The translations under genes were made by a program, and so were the position numbers. Positions 10,839 to 23,117 of a stretch of 64,000 nt of DNA are shown here, piece by piece. A model generated the notes under the pieces. It did not search any database. It was not told the DNA's origin and saw only the letters and a list, made by a program, of their open reading frames with translations. Source of the DNA: Allomyces arbusculus (taxonomy: Eukaryota; Blastocladiomycota; Blastocladiomycetes; Blastocladiales; Blastocladiaceae); the NCBI GenBank assembly GCA_027604705.1, contig JADHYV010000051.1, positions 83,761 through 147,760 of the forward strand. The letters run 5' to 3'. The first letter of the stretch is position 1, and each line of letters starts with the position of its first letter.

Positions 10839-11831
10839 TTACGATGCCATTCGCAGTTTGTTCAACCTCGACAAGAGCTCAGGATCCTCCTTGACTTCCT
10901 CCTCGACCGGTGCCTGCCGAGAAAAACGTTGCGTCAGTTTGAGCCAAACATCCCGGAAGCAAAGAGGACATTGCAACATACGTTGAGCTCGGCACCGACC
11001 TTGCCACCCTGGCCCAGCAAGCCGTCGGTCACCTCGAAGAGCACCTTTTCCACCTCCTCCTCGGCCTCGTCCTCGAGATCTTCCTCGTCGAGCCCCGTGA
11101 TCGTGTCGTCGATCATTTCCTCGATGATGCCCGCCTAACACAAGAGAATCACAATCAAAGTGTCAGGAGCAAGACGATCTTGTTAATTCTGAATTCAAAG
11201 CGCGATTGGTTATCGTATAGACGAGCTCAGCAGCAGACAGACCGACCTTCATCATTTCGCGCGACATTTCCTGCATCTGTGCCGAGATTTCCGGCAGCTT
11301 TACGAGCCGGTTGACGACCTTCATGATCTCGGTGCTCTTTTGCAGCGATCCGGCGACTTTGAGCGTGGCTACGTGCGCAAGTCCGGGGATGGTCAGATCT
11401 CCGCGATACGCATCCCATCCGGGCCCGCGGCGCAAACCGTACCGAGCTGGTGACCGAGCTGCATGCTAACCGAATTGAGCTGCGCCTTGCTCGTGTGCAA
11501 TCGCTGAATGACTTTGCGCGTGCGCACGATTTCCTTGGCGAGTGTCTTGCACACAGTCTTGTCCCCCTTCTTGGCGGCCAGTTGCAGGGAACGCTTGACC
11601 TTGGTCTCCTCGACCTGGATCGTGCGGATTTGGCGGTCCATTTGCCGCTCCTGCGCGCGAATCGACTGTCGCCACTTCTTGACCTGGATGAACGCGCGAG
11701 GGGGCGGGGTGTCGGTCATGGTTCGGTGGTATGGAATGAGTGCGTCGAAGGAGCAGCGGGGGCACCAGCAGCGCGCGCACCTGTTCCTCGGGCGACTGTA
11801 TTCCTAGCATATTCTTGATAAAGGCCGACAT
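10839..11831 (-). CDS. VPS24: ESCRT-III subunit Vps24/CHMP3
   Basis: Five minus-strand exons, 11831-11781, 11683-11443, 11368-11247, 11134-10982 and 10913-10839, all phase-consistent, give 213 residues. The first exon is short (MSAFIKNMLG...EEQ). The core reads ERQMDRQIRTIQVEETKVKR, KGDKTVCKTLAKEIVRTRK, VAGSLQKSTEIMKVV and LPEISAQMQEMSREMMKAG, followed by the acidic autoinhibitory region. It ends ELLSRLNKLRM, a MIT-interacting motif of the type recognised by Vps4. This fits CHMP3/Vps24, which co-polymerises with Snf7 and Vps2 on endosomes and at other membrane-scission sites. Intron donors are GTGCGC, GTACGG, GTCGGT and GTATGT. The pairing with the RRM gene at 12279 is divergent. Confidence 0.92.
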
Positions 11832-12278
11832 GGTGGATGGGGACTGGCGGTGAAATGGAGCGATGGGCGTGTTGGTCGAGAGCAAGCGTTCGTGGTCGTT
11901 CGTGCGGCGTGGACCCGGTCCAATGCGGCGGGTCGTGTGCAGATGGTGCCTTCAAGGTCGAGAAGTGATCTTTGTTCTTTGTCGAGGCGGTTGTCGACGT
12001 CTTCGTGCCGAATCGCTACTGCTCGCAGCGATGGAAAAGTTGAGGAGCGCGTCAGTGCGCGCTTGCATCTTGTAGTAGCCAAGTCCAGGGCTGACGTGGA
12101 CGCAAGGTGGGCGAGCATCGCCCTCTCACAGGTCGGCGGCCCACCACACGGCTACAACCACGACGACCACGACGACCACGACGACCACGTCGACGCTCGA
12201 CCACGCTCTCTGAACAGCCCGGACACGATCCGACAACTTGCTGCAAGCCGTCCCGCGCGCTTCCGCGTCCAATCCACC
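11832..12278. other. divergent promoter between VPS24 and the RRM gene
   Basis: A plus-strand frame is open from 11850 into the RRM gene, but its product here is low-complexity and I treat it as leader. It contains the 9-bp tandem repeat at 12157-12189. Confidence 0.45.
12157..12189 (+). repeat. 9-bp tandem repeat (accacgacg units)
   Basis: Three and a half direct copies of a 9-bp unit lie in the leader upstream of the RRM gene. If read in the open frame they would encode His-Asp repeats. Confidence 0.7.
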
Positions 12279-13987
12279 ATGCAGGCCAACGTCGACCTTA
12301 GCCTGGAGGATCTGATCCGGCAGCAAAAAGCCGCTGCCGCCAAGCCGGCCGCACCAAAACCCGTCGCGAAACCGCCCGCCAAGTTCGCCAAGGCTGGTGG
12401 CTACAAGGGCGGCAAGGGCACCTCCACGAATGGGTCTTCGCCCAAGCCGGGACCTGGCAGCAGCACCAGCGCACGGCCCAGTACGCCTACTGTCGATTTA
12501 CGCCGCACGCTCAAGGCGAGTGGGCCGCGCGTGTCGAGCAGCGGCAAGCCTGACAACAGGAAGGCGGTGGATTTGCGACAGACGCTGTCCTTGTCGACCA
12601 GACCAGCAAGCGCGGCGCAGGGTAAAGTTGCGTCGGCCATCACTGACGACTTGCGATCGGTTCTCGCGTCGCGCAAGTCGGGATCTCATCATCACGCGAC
12701 ACAACACGCTGCCCCGGCGCAGAAGCAGCACCAGCAGCAGAGGAAGCAGTGGCCAAAGCAGGGCCCGGGCATGACGAAGATTCAGGTCGTCGTTGGACCA
12801 AATGGACGGCGTGAAGTGCGCCAAGCAAGGTACGAGTCGTTCATGAGCTTGCAGTCCATTCTCGCTGCTGACCGTGTTCCTGTTTCTGTCGCTTTTAGAG
12901 AGCCAGTGAAAATTTCGATTGTCAACGACCGCGTTGCAACACCGGAGCCAGCACGGCCAGTCCCGAACGCTGCACCGACGGTTGTCGAGAGACCGGCGCC
13001 ATTGTCGTTGTCGTTTGTCCCGGCTCCTCAGCCGGCACCACCAGCGCAACCTGCTGTCGCTCCAGCACCACCTGCTCAACAGGTACGCGTTTGTAGCGCG
13101 CGCCTTTCCCCTCTCTAATGCGCTCATTTGTGCTCTGCCCGCGAACTAGCGTTCCGGTTTAATTGTGATCTCTCCGCCTGGATACTCGACCTACCAACCG
13201 CCCGTGCCACACCAGCCGTACCGGCAGGTCCATGTCCCTCGTCCGCACGGCATGCCACACACCATGGCGCCACCGACCATGGGCTATCATTCAACGGGTG
13301 TGCCGGGCTACCCGGGCCATTTCACCGCACCGCCCGTTGCCGCGCCACCAGTTCCCGCACTCGCGCCCGTCCCGCTCGTCTCCTCGCCTCCGGTCGCGAC
13401 ACCGGCGCCGGGACTTAGTGGGATCCCAATTCACACTATCCGGATTGGTAACCTCCACCCGAAAACGACGGCCGAGGAGTTACGGGTGCGCTTGCTTTTG
13501 CTTCGCCTGTGTGGGACTGCACGACGCAAGTGCCCCCGATTGATGCACGATTGACCCTGTTCCCATGCGCCCAGCGCCATTTTTCCGACTTTGGCGAGAT
13601 CGTCGACGTGCAACTCGTGTCATCGCCCGAGGGCAAGCAGTTGGGCATTGCGCTCATCTCGTACACGAGCGAGACGGCATGTTCGGCTGCCATTCGGCAG
13701 TTCAACAACATTCTTGTTGACGGTATGACCTTGCTTCTCTTGCTGGCGTTCAAGTGATGGCTTTTCTAACCGCTACGATGTCTGCCAACGCGGTCTACAG
13801 GGTTCAGGCTTAAGGTCGGCTACCACAAGGTGCGCGCGGACTCGTCCAGCTCAACAATGGCCACAAGCCCCCTTCCGCTCGCGTCGCAGGCCCAGTACGT
13901 GGCATTGCGTGCTCGATTCTCTACTCAATACGCGTGGCCTAAACTGATGTTCTTACCGCCAATCACAGCCCGATGTACCGCCGATGA
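12279..13987 (+). CDS. RRM protein with UAP56-binding-like N-terminus, candidate mRNA-export adaptor
   Basis: Six exons, 12279-12829, 12899-13082, 13150-13485, 13575-13722, 13801-13894 and 13969-13987, give 443 residues. Residues 1-16 (MQANVDLSLEDLIRQQ) match the UAP56/Sub2-binding motif of Yra1/ALY and UIF. Then come a Lys/Ala/Gly-rich basic region and three spaced copies of a DLRxxL motif (VDLRRTLK, VDLRQTLS, TDDLRSVL). The middle is Pro/Ala-rich, and the C-terminal third is one RRM with RNP2 IRIGNL and a weak RNP1 (KQLGIALISY). Known UBM proteins couple splicing or transcription to nuclear export through the DEAD-box helicase UAP56; the same role here is inference. The intron at 12830-12898 is 69 nt, a multiple of three with no stop, so retention would give an in-frame isoform. 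Confidence 0.75.
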
Positions 13988-14231
13988 TCGCTTGGGTCGA
14001 AATCGAATTCACTTTGAAAGCAATTGCTATGCATACAATTTCTTTCATTCATTTTACTCCCCGTTGTGGCTCGTTGCCGAGAGGTCGGAGAGGTGAAGGT
14101 GAGCGAATTGGATCTGTTGATCTGCTGTGCGTGCCTTCAGCCTTGCGATCAGTTCTGATCAGACCAGATCATGGCCAAGCTGGCATGACGGCGCCGCGCC
14201 TCGCCGCAACGATCAGACCACAACCGACACC

Positions 14232-17200
14232 ATGTCCGCCGACTTGCTGCAATCGTTACTCAAGGTAATGAAGGAGCCTTCGCCAACGTTCACGTCCCAG
14301 CCCAAGGCGAACCTACGAACCAACCAATCTTGCCCCGACTCGCTTCTGCGATTGTGTAGCTCCCGGGCACCGATGACCTCCTAGCCCTCCTTCAAGAACA
14401 CCTGTGTACGCGCGGTGATCCCAGTCTTCTCGAAGCGGTTAACGCTCTCGTCGGGGAATTGCTCTGTGAACGAGTGGGTCAGGTTGGTCTCCCTCTCACC
14501 TGAACTGCTCCCCAAATGATATCGGGTGGACACTGATCGCTGTTTTCGTGATCCTTCAAGACAGTTGTCGACAGTTTGTTCAAGAAGTTCCTCCAATTTC
14601 GGGCTGGTTACAAGTCGCTCGACGACGCCCAGGTCAAAATTGTGCGAGCGACTCTGACCCGCTTCCTACTAGCCCGCGAGGATCTCGTCCTTGAGCTCCT
14701 GGTCCAGCAAACCGAGGCCGCACAAGGACTCTCGTTTGCGGCTCCCGTCTCGCTCGCAAGCCCGTCATGGCCGCGAATTCCGAACCACCCGACCATTTGC
14801 ACCGACCTGTCCGAGGCAATTTCACTGCTCGGTGCCGTCGTCTCGTCGCAACCACCGTCGAATGTCGTCTTGGATGCGCTCTTTGACCTGGTCCGCGCCT
14901 GCGCGACCTGTCTTGATCGCGACGTGCGGTTGGCCGCCATCCACCAGATCCCCGTGGTCATGCGGTCCATTAGCAACCCAAGTTTTGCATCGCGAGCGCT
15001 GAACGACATTTACGCGACGGTCGTGAGCATGGGCGACCACGGCGTGCTCCGGTTCGAGTGTGCGCAGCTGCTCGCGGCACTGCTGCCCTTCTTGGAGCGC
15101 GCAACAACGCCATGCATCTGGTCGGACGACCGCATTTTCCGCATGCTGCAAACGTCGCTCGTGCTCCCGGACCCGAGCGCGCGCAAGTTTGCGCTCTACT
15201 GCGTCAAGCGGTTGAGCGACCCGGCGCAACAACCCTCCACCACCGCGAAGGTATCGCACAGCGCCCTGTTCCCAGTCGCCGGTAAGCAAGAGACCTGGGA
15301 ACAGTTTTTCCTGCTCTACGAGACGGTCGCCGAGACGTACCACCACCTGATCCGGCCCATGTTCGCGGCGCTCGAGTCGCATCTGGTCTCGTCGCCGCTC
15401 GACCGGTCATGGTGGCTACTGGCCTTGGAACGTGGATTCCAAAATGACTCGGTCGCGGCGCGCAAACAAATCATCCAGTTTGTGCTCAATGTTCCGCAAC
15501 CGGTTCGCCGCGCACTGGCTGGCGAGCGCGTGTTCCTCAATAAGCTATTCACGGCCGCCGAGTGGACGCCGCTCTACGCGGTCAATGTGCAGGGCGCGTT
15601 CGTGTCGGTGTTTGGCGAACAAGTCGCCCAGTTTTGGGCCGGCATGATTGCCGAAGATGCAGCGCTCATCGAGTCCCTGCTCCTCCCGCGACTGCGCGAG
15701 ACGCGGTCGCTCGTGTGCCTCTTGTTTATCACGCAAGGGATCGCACAGGCCGCCGAGTACGTGCGGCTCTCGACCGACGGGTTCCAGGCGCTCGTGCAGC
15801 TCACGAGCCACACGTCGCTGAACTCGCCGTCGGTGCGCGAGCTGATTGAGAAGTTGGTCCTTGATACGGTCACAGCACAGAAACCGCACGCGTTCCCGAT
15901 CACGATCATTTTCCAGTCGCTCGCGAACCTGACGCATCTTGACCACCCACAACTCGACGCGTGGCTTGCGCAACTCGACTTGGTCGCGCCCATCACGACA
16001 GCCGTCCAGGCGCTCCTGAACGAGCCGCGGCACGCGCAGCTCGCGCGCCGCGAGTCCCGGTGGCTCGCGTTCCTGATTGCCCGCCTCTCGCGTGCCGCGC
16101 AGCGGACGCTGCTCGACGCGGTGTGTGATCTCGTCGGGCAAGTCTACACGCGGCCGTACCTGGCGCCGGGGGTTCCGGAAATGCGCATCATTTTCATGAC
16201 CGAGCTCGACGTGCCGGACGCGCGGCAACGTGTCGCGTCCGAAGTTGTCTCGTACCTGTGGACGCGCGCCATGACCAACCCACCCGTCGAGTTTCTCGGC
16301 GAGTACAAGCGCGCAATCGCGTGTTTTGGCCCGTGGATGGATGCCGGTCAGACCGCGCAGCGTATCGCGTCGATTTTGGCGACCCGAAATGCGGCGGTTG
16401 TCGAGGACCAAGTGGCAAAAGTGCTTGCCATGTCGGCGCTGGTCACGCTCAATTTACACGACCGGATCGAAGCGGCCATTGTGCGCAAGGCCGAATTGCA
16501 GCGCCCCGACGGGATGCGCGCCGGGTGGAACGACCTAATGGCCGAGTTTATGACGCTCAAGTGGCAAGCAATCATGGGCTCGGCCAAAAGCTCGGCCAAC
16601 CCGGCGCTCCTGGACGCGCTCGCCGACGAACTCGAGTCGAACCACCGCGAGCACAGCGTGATTCTCATGGACGCGCTCGCCGCGGCCATTCCGCCGTCCA
16701 ACGTCGATCTGATGCAGCGCGTGCTCAGCACGGCGTGGGGTCTCGTCATTGAAAACACGTCGGTGCCCAAACTGTTTGGTCCGCTCTATCGGTCCTTTTT
16801 GCGGCTGCTCTTGCAGACCAAGTTTGTCGAGGCCGAGCATCTGACGGGGCTCGTGTGCGGGTATTTGGCCAAGATTCGCGACCTGAGCGAGGTCAAGTTG
16901 CACACGATGAGCTTGGCGCTCGAGACGCTGTTCCCAGTGCTCGTGAACCGGCCGGAAATCACGGTGCGGTACTTGGAGCCGCTCGTCAAGTGGATCATGT
17001 TTGGCCCGCTGCGCGACCGCGACGAGGATCGCATTGAGACGGTGTGGATGATGAAGCTTGGGCGTGACGAAGGGTACGCACTCCGCTTCTTGAGCGCTTG
17101 TCCTTTACGGCAGTCGCTGACTTTTCTCTGCCGTCCCCCTTGATTCACAGTGCGTTCACGGACTACGCGGTGCGCGTCTACGCCAACGTGCTTGCGCTGC

Positions 17201-18975
17201 AGCTCGCTAGCACCTCGGCGCTCAAGGAACAGACGCTCGACTACTTTGTGCGCCAGCTCGCGCGCGCGGAAATGCGCCCGGAACTCGAATTCCCGAACCA
17301 ACTCGTGAACCGGCAAAAGCTCCGCCTGCTGTCGACTTTGCTACTCGTTGTCCCGCTCATCGTCACCAAGGCCTCAGCGCTGCGGTACCTGCAGCAATTC
17401 GCGCGGCTCATGGACCAGGAGACGACCATGAACGTACGACAGTACTATGAGTGGCTACTCGCACGCATTGCGCTCGAGGACCCGACCGCGTGCCAGTCGT
17501 TTCTGTTCGCCGAACTGCAAGACTACAACACACGGTCGCAGAAAATCACGTCACTGCTCGTCGTTGTCGGGTATATGGTCCAAGCGCTCGGCCAGCTCGG
17601 GTCCCCCGCCAACGTCGTGTCCACGGCCGAGGCCGTGTTTGCCGTCGTGACCCCGTGGCTCGCGACCAACCACTTCACCGTGCGCCTGCACACACAGTGG
17701 GTGATTAGCCGTACGTGGCGCATTTGCGAAACGCACGCGAAACGCGACGGCGCACCGGCCGCGCTCAAGGCACTCTTGGCGCGGCAGGACCTGGTCGCGC
17801 TCGTCAAGTTTATTCACACGAACCGCGACTCGACCAAATTCCGGACCAAGTACATTGCCGCGAATTACTTGAACAATGACTTTGACCCGGTCGATGACTG
17901 GACGCTCGCGTTTGTGTTTGAGCTGTTTCCGACGCTCTCGTCGGAAACGGCCAGCGACGAGTGCATTTCGGCGCGCGCGTTCCGTCGCGTGTTGCAGGGT
18001 GGCGGCGTCAAGGTCGATGTTGGCGCGGGATGGCCGCGGATCAGCGCACCGGACCGCGTGTTCTACCTGAAGGAGTCCCAGATGGAGGACGAGGCGCAGC
18101 CGAGCCACGGTGCTGACCTGGTGGTGGATCAGACGACGGGGGCCTTCGCGGACTTGGCCACGACCACTCCGCCAACCAAGAACGGGCAGCCGAACGGCGG
18201 CAAGAACAAGGGTAAGGGCAAGGCCAAGGCCAAGGGCGACATTAAGGCATCCACGCCCGCTCAATTCGAAACCGTGCAAACGACCGAAGCGGGTCTCGTC
18301 CCCGTGCAGCGCAAGATCACACCGTGGGCGGCCATGATGGAACCGGACCTCGACCTGACGTCACGCACGGCCGTCTCTGCGGCCGAGGCCGCCATCCGCG
18401 CCGACCAACCCGCCACGGGCCTCTGCGCCGTTCAAAACATGATCCGGTCGATCCCTGGCGCCGTGGGCGCCGGCCGCGCCGGCCGGTTCCAGTTCATCGT
18501 GTGCGCATCGCTCGTCGAAATGGCAACCAACCTTGGCGGTCTGTGCCGCACGTCCGAGATTTTCGGGCTTGAGGCGCTGGCCGTGCACTCGGCGCGGATT
18601 CGTGACGACCCGACGTTCCGCGCGCTCGCCGTCTCGGCCGACCGGCACATGCCCATGGTGGAGGCGCCGCGCACGCAGCTCGCCGAGTGGTTGCGCAAAA
18701 TGAAGCGCGACCACCATTACACGGTCGTTGCGCTCGAGCAGACGTCGGCGTCGGTCGCACTGCACAAGTTGCCGGCCTTCCCGACCAAGATGATTCTGCT
18801 TCTCGGCAAGGAGAAGGAGGGGGTGCCCGCCGACCTCTTGGCCGCAGGCGATATCGTCGACACGTGCATTGAGATCCCGCAGTTGGGTCTCACCCGGTCG
18901 CTCAATGTACACAATAGCGCCGCGATCCTGATCTGGGAGTATGTGCGCCGGCAGCTACTCGCGCTCAACGCCTAG
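14232..18975 (+). CDS. TRM3: tRNA (guanosine-18-2'-O)-methyltransferase, TRM3/TARBP1 family
   Basis: Four exons, 14232-14264, 14360-14482, 14561-17073 and 17151-18975, give 1497 residues. Almost the whole protein is helical-repeat sequence typical of TARBP1/Trm3. The last about 150 residues are a SPOUT (SpoU) methyltransferase: motif 1 EMATNLGGLCRTSEIFG, motif 2 MILLLGKEKEGVP and motif 3 IPQLGLTRSLNVHNSAAI, which form the knotted S-adenosylmethionine site with the catalytic Arg. The enzyme 2'-O-methylates G18 in the D-loop of tRNAs. A Gly/Lys-rich insert (GGKNKGKGKAKAKG) precedes the catalytic domain and may aid RNA binding. The first exon is only eleven codons (MSADLLQSLLK). Frame, phase and family length all agree. 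Confidence 0.9.
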
Positions 18976-19341
18976 TCGCGCGCACTTCGCAATATCGCTT
19001 TCGTTTTGTTTAAATTATAGTCCCTTTAGATCTATCTTTTATGCCGGCTGAGGACATGAGACATCCGTCCCTTTCGAGAAAAGGTTGGAGACCACAATGT
19101 TTCGGCAAGTCTTGGACCGGTGGCCGGGTGATCCAACGGTCGGTCATGCAAAGTGCCTTCACCTCGCAGCACGCGTGTGCCCGACATGTTCCGCCAACCT
19201 CCCTGCTGATCACACACCAGAACCAAGCTCCTCCCCTCTCCCCTCGCATCAGATCCCCGTATAAATTGGACCTGCCCCCGCGCGCGCGTTATCTCCCCGA
19301 CCAGCGCAACTCTCTGCAACGTTCAAGCAACGTCGACCATC
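18976..19341. other. intergenic, promoter of the LTA4H-type gene
   Basis: This is the 3' flank of TRM3 followed by a TATA-containing promoter. The sequence at about 19005-19040 is AT-rich, consistent with a terminator or polyadenylation region. Confidence 0.45.
19260..19265 (+). promoter_or_regulatory. TATA box of the LTA4H-type gene
   Basis: TATAAA lies 77 bp upstream of the ATG at 19342, in otherwise GC-rich sequence. The distance leaves room for a leader of about 45 nt. Confidence 0.6.
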
Positions 19342-21664
19342 ATGGCTTGCATCTGCCCCGACGACCCGAACTCGTTCGCCAACACCGACGTGGCGCGCAC
19401 GACGCACATCGACCTGCACCTGCAAGCCGACTTTGACCAGAAGATCCTGCATGGGTCGGTCACGCTGACCGTCGAGCTCGCCAAGGGCGCCGACGAGGTC
19501 GTACTCGACACGTCGTTTATCGACGTTCAGGGCGCCGCGCTCGTCAACGAGAACGAGCGTGTCCCGCTCGAGTACGAGCTGCACGAGCGCGATGCCAAGT
19601 TTGGGTCGGCGCTATCCATCAAGCTGCCAGAGGGCACGGCCGACGAGGACACGACCGTCCTGATCCGTGTCGAGTACGCGACCACCGACAAGTGCACGGC
19701 CGGCCAGTGGCTCGCGCCGGAGCAGACCGTCGGCGGCGTGCACCCCTACTTCTTCACGCAGTGCCAGGTGCGTTGCTCGCGCTTTTTTCTGGTTTGTGAA
19801 GCGACGGGTTGCTGACCTCGAATTGATTCCTTTGGCCCCATATTGTAGGCGATCCACGCCCGCTCGCTGCTGCCGTGCCAGGACACGCCCTCGCTCAAGG
19901 TCACCTACTCGGCGTCAATCACGGTTGCGGCGCCACTGCGTGCGCTCATGTCGGCGCTCCAGGAGGGCGAGTCGGACGTGTCGGAGCACGGTCTGCGCAC
20001 GTTTGTCTTCCGCCAGCCGACCAAGATTCCCTGTTACTTGATTGCCATTGCAATTGGCAACCTTGAGGGCATCGAGGTCGGCCCGCGCTCGACCGTCTAC
20101 TCGGAGCCCGAAATGGTCCAGGCTGCTGCCGCCGAGTTTTCCGAGGTCGAGAAGATTATCGAGGTCGGCGAGAAGCTCGTCATGCCGTACGAGTGGGGCC
20201 GCTACGACCTGCTCGTCCTGCCGTCGTCCTTGTGCGTAGCTTTTGTCATTGCGCTGTTTTTGAGTCGTCAAATGCTGACCGCTGTGATATGTCCCGTCCG
20301 GTAGCCCCTACGGCGGCATGGAGAACCCATGCCTGACGTTTGTGACGCCGACGCTGCTGGCCGGTGACAAGTCGCTCGTGGACGTCATTGTTCACGAATT
20401 CGCGCACAGCTACGCCGGAAATTTGGTCACGTCCAAGAACTGGCAGAATTTCTGGCTGAACGAGGGCTGGACCGTGTTCTTGGAGCGCAAGTTCATTGCT
20501 GAGCTTCACGGCGAGCCGCACCGCCAATTTGGCGCCATTCTCGGCCAACGTGCCCTGCGCGAGGCCATTGCTCTTTACGGCGAGGACCACCCGTTCACAT
20601 GCTTGTGGGTCAAGCTCGATGGCGAGGACCCGGACGACTCGTTCTCGTCGGTCCCGTACGAGAAGGGCTTCTCGCTGCTCTACTACCTCGGTATGGCATT
20701 TGCGACGCTCTCCTAGTCACGGATAAGCGCGCACGTTCTCTCACACTTCTTGCGTCCGCGACTGTAGAGCAACTTCTCGGCGAGGAGGCCTTTGCCATGT
20801 ACACCAAGGCCTACTTCAAGAACTTTGCCGGCAGGTCCATCGACACCGAGGAGTGGAAGCAGTTCCTTTTCGATTTCATGGACCATTACTTTGGCCAGGA
20901 GAAGATCGACCTGCTTAAGAAGGTGGACTGGGACGCGTGGCTCCATCAGCCCGGTCAAGTACGCACGTCATTTTTCGACCTCGTTCCGCCAATTTCCATG
21001 TCTGACTCTGTGATTTGACATTATCCGCAGCCTCCCGTCACCAACCACTACGACGAGACGCTCGCCCACCAGTGCATCGACCTGGCCGACCGCTGGGATG
21101 CCGCGCGCTCGTCCGAGGACGCGCTCGAGGAGTTCTCCGAGGGTGATATCGCTGATTTCACCTCGCCCCAAGTTGGTCCGTCTTCGCCGTGCATGTTTAC
21201 ACTCTAAGCGAATGATGACTGACCACTCCTCGTTCCCGGCGTGCCTAGTCGTCTTCCTCGAGAAACTCGGCGCCAAGGATCCGTTCCCGCACGCGCATAT
21301 TGCCAAGATGGACGAGCTCTACAAGCTCACGGACTCGCACAACGGCGAGATTCGTCTGCGCTGGCACACGATTTGCCTCCGTACGTATTTTGTGCTTCAT
21401 TCCGCACACTCTCCACCCAGCAAGGGCACGTCACTGACCAACCCTGGTTGACGTTTCTCAGAGGCGAGCTACAAGCCCATCTACCCGCACGTCGCGCAGT
21501 TCCTGTCGGAGGTGGGTCGCATGAAGTACGTGCGCCCGCTCTTCCGTCTGCTTGACAAGGCCGAGGACGGCCACGACTTGGCTATCGAGACGTTTGCCAA
21601 GCTGCGCAAGAGCTACCACCCGATCTGCGCGACCATGGTCGCCAAGGACCTGAACGTTGAGTAG
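19342..21664 (+). CDS. LAP2: leukotriene-A4 hydrolase-type M1 aminopeptidase
   Basis: Seven exons, 19342-19767, 19849-20231, 20305-20690, 20768-20958, 21031-21175, 21249-21380 and 21462-21664, give 621 residues, the usual LTA4H length. The zinc site is complete: HEFAHS (about residue 299) with the second Glu in WLNEGWT, 18 residues further on. The exopeptidase motif [15 protein letters not shown] precedes it. The C-terminal helical repeat domain specific to LTA4H ([19 protein letters not shown] and [14 protein letters not shown]) is present. Fungal homologues are cytosolic aminopeptidases with weak or no epoxide hydrolase activity; which activity applies here cannot be read from sequence. No signal peptide is present. 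Confidence 0.93.
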
Positions 21665-21862
21665 AAGCTGTCAATTTTCTTTGCTGTCTACAATTTTAGT
21701 AAATACATTTTTCATCTTTCATTTTTCTGAACAGCTGAGGCGAGCAACCAAGAAGGATGCGTGCATTCGCAAACAGCTCAACGCTCTATTTTCTACCAAA
21801 CAACACTCGCCCGACCAGCACGACAATGTCAGCGCCGTCTATCGCTCTCACCACCATCTCGT

Positions 21863-23117
21863 TTAGCACCACGGCCCAAACACCACATCCATGGCCAGCA
21901 AATGGGACACAACGTTGATTGTGGGCACGCGCGTGTTCGCGCAATCCTTGGCCTCCTCAAACCCGGGCGTCGTGCAATGGTAGACCTTGGACGAGAACTC
22001 GTAATGCTCGCTGCGGTGGTGCGCATAGCCCCAGCTACGCAGCGGAAGGTGCGGCACAACGTCGTCTTCATGCACATAGCGCGAAATCTCAAACGACTGA
22101 TTCGAGACATACGACGCAAACGCCATATTGCCGACGCGGGGTTCACCGTAAGTGTAAACGGCGAGCTGTGCGTCTGGGATCGACAGGGTCTGGCGCAGGT
22201 CGAGTGCGGCCAGAATTGCCATGGCCTAGTCACATTCGGCAAAATCGATGGTCGTGAGCTGATCACGCCCAGGCGATCGATTCGGTCTACTGATGAGCGA
22301 TGATGGTTGACAACGTACTCCACCCAGGCTATGCCCCGTCGTCACGATTTTGTAGTCTGGGTGCTGCTGGCGCATCATTTTGACCCACGCAACCACTTCA
22401 TCCTTACCCGCCGCCCAAGTCGACCAAAATCCGGCATGCACCTTGGCGCCCGACGGCAGGTTGGGCACACGACTCGGCCCATCGACCAAGTTGATGCGAA
22501 TATCCGCGACAAAGTTTTGCGGCTCGAGCGACCCGCGGAACGAAACAATGATGGCCTTGATATTGTCGTTGACGGCCAGGAGCGACTTGAACGCCGACGG
22601 CTCCTTCCAGACACTCCTCACGGCGCGTGTTCCCGCCGTCCCGCCCTCGCAGTTCGCGCCGCACGACCACTTGTCAAGTTTTGCAACGTTGATGCAATAC
22701 GCAGCCGCTGAGTACCGCGCAAACGTATTGATCAGCAACATGCCGAGCGACGACAGAGGCGGCCGGTTTGGCGCGGATGGAAACAAGGCCGACTCTTGCA
22801 CAAATTGGTTCGCTGCGGTTGGCGTCATGTCGTCGGGGATCTGCGTGTCCTTGTACTTGTCGAGGAACGTTTGCATTTCCGCGGTCATGGGAACTGGTTG
22901 GTGCCAGATGAACAAGAGCGGTCAAAAATTAATCAGAGGTGTCACACTGCAAGGAGACAAGATCCGGCGAACGCGTACCCATCGACTGGACGGTGATCAT
23001 GGCCTGGTCACGAGCGCGTTGCAACTCCTCATCTCGGGACAGCGATACGGGGCTGCCATGGGCCATGGCCACCAATAACACAAGCACCGTGAGGGTCGCG
23101 AGCGGCAAGCACTGCAT
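21863..23117 (-). CDS. secreted class-3 (triacylglycerol) lipase, copy 1
   Basis: Three minus-strand exons, 23117-22979, 22893-22319 and 22225-21863 (both donors GTACG-type), give 358 residues. The N-terminus (MQCLPLATLTVLVLLVAMAHG) is a signal peptide. The core is Lipase_3: SFRGSLEPQNFVADI (oxyanion region), GHSLGG with the nucleophile Ser near residue 235, then AVYTYGEPRVGN, EDDVVPHLP (catalytic Asp region) and WGYAHH (likely catalytic His). It ends with Cys, and paired cysteines (CGANC) suggest disulfides. It should hydrolyse extracellular acylglycerols. A paralogue with identical intron positions lies at 25585-26880. The second intron cuts right after GHSLGG in both. Confidence 0.9.

Noticed and set aside
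11850-12278. N-terminal extension of the RRM protein
   Set aside because: The frame is open but low-complexity, with a 9-bp repeat. The UAP56-binding-like motif sits exactly at the ATG at 12279, as in known proteins.
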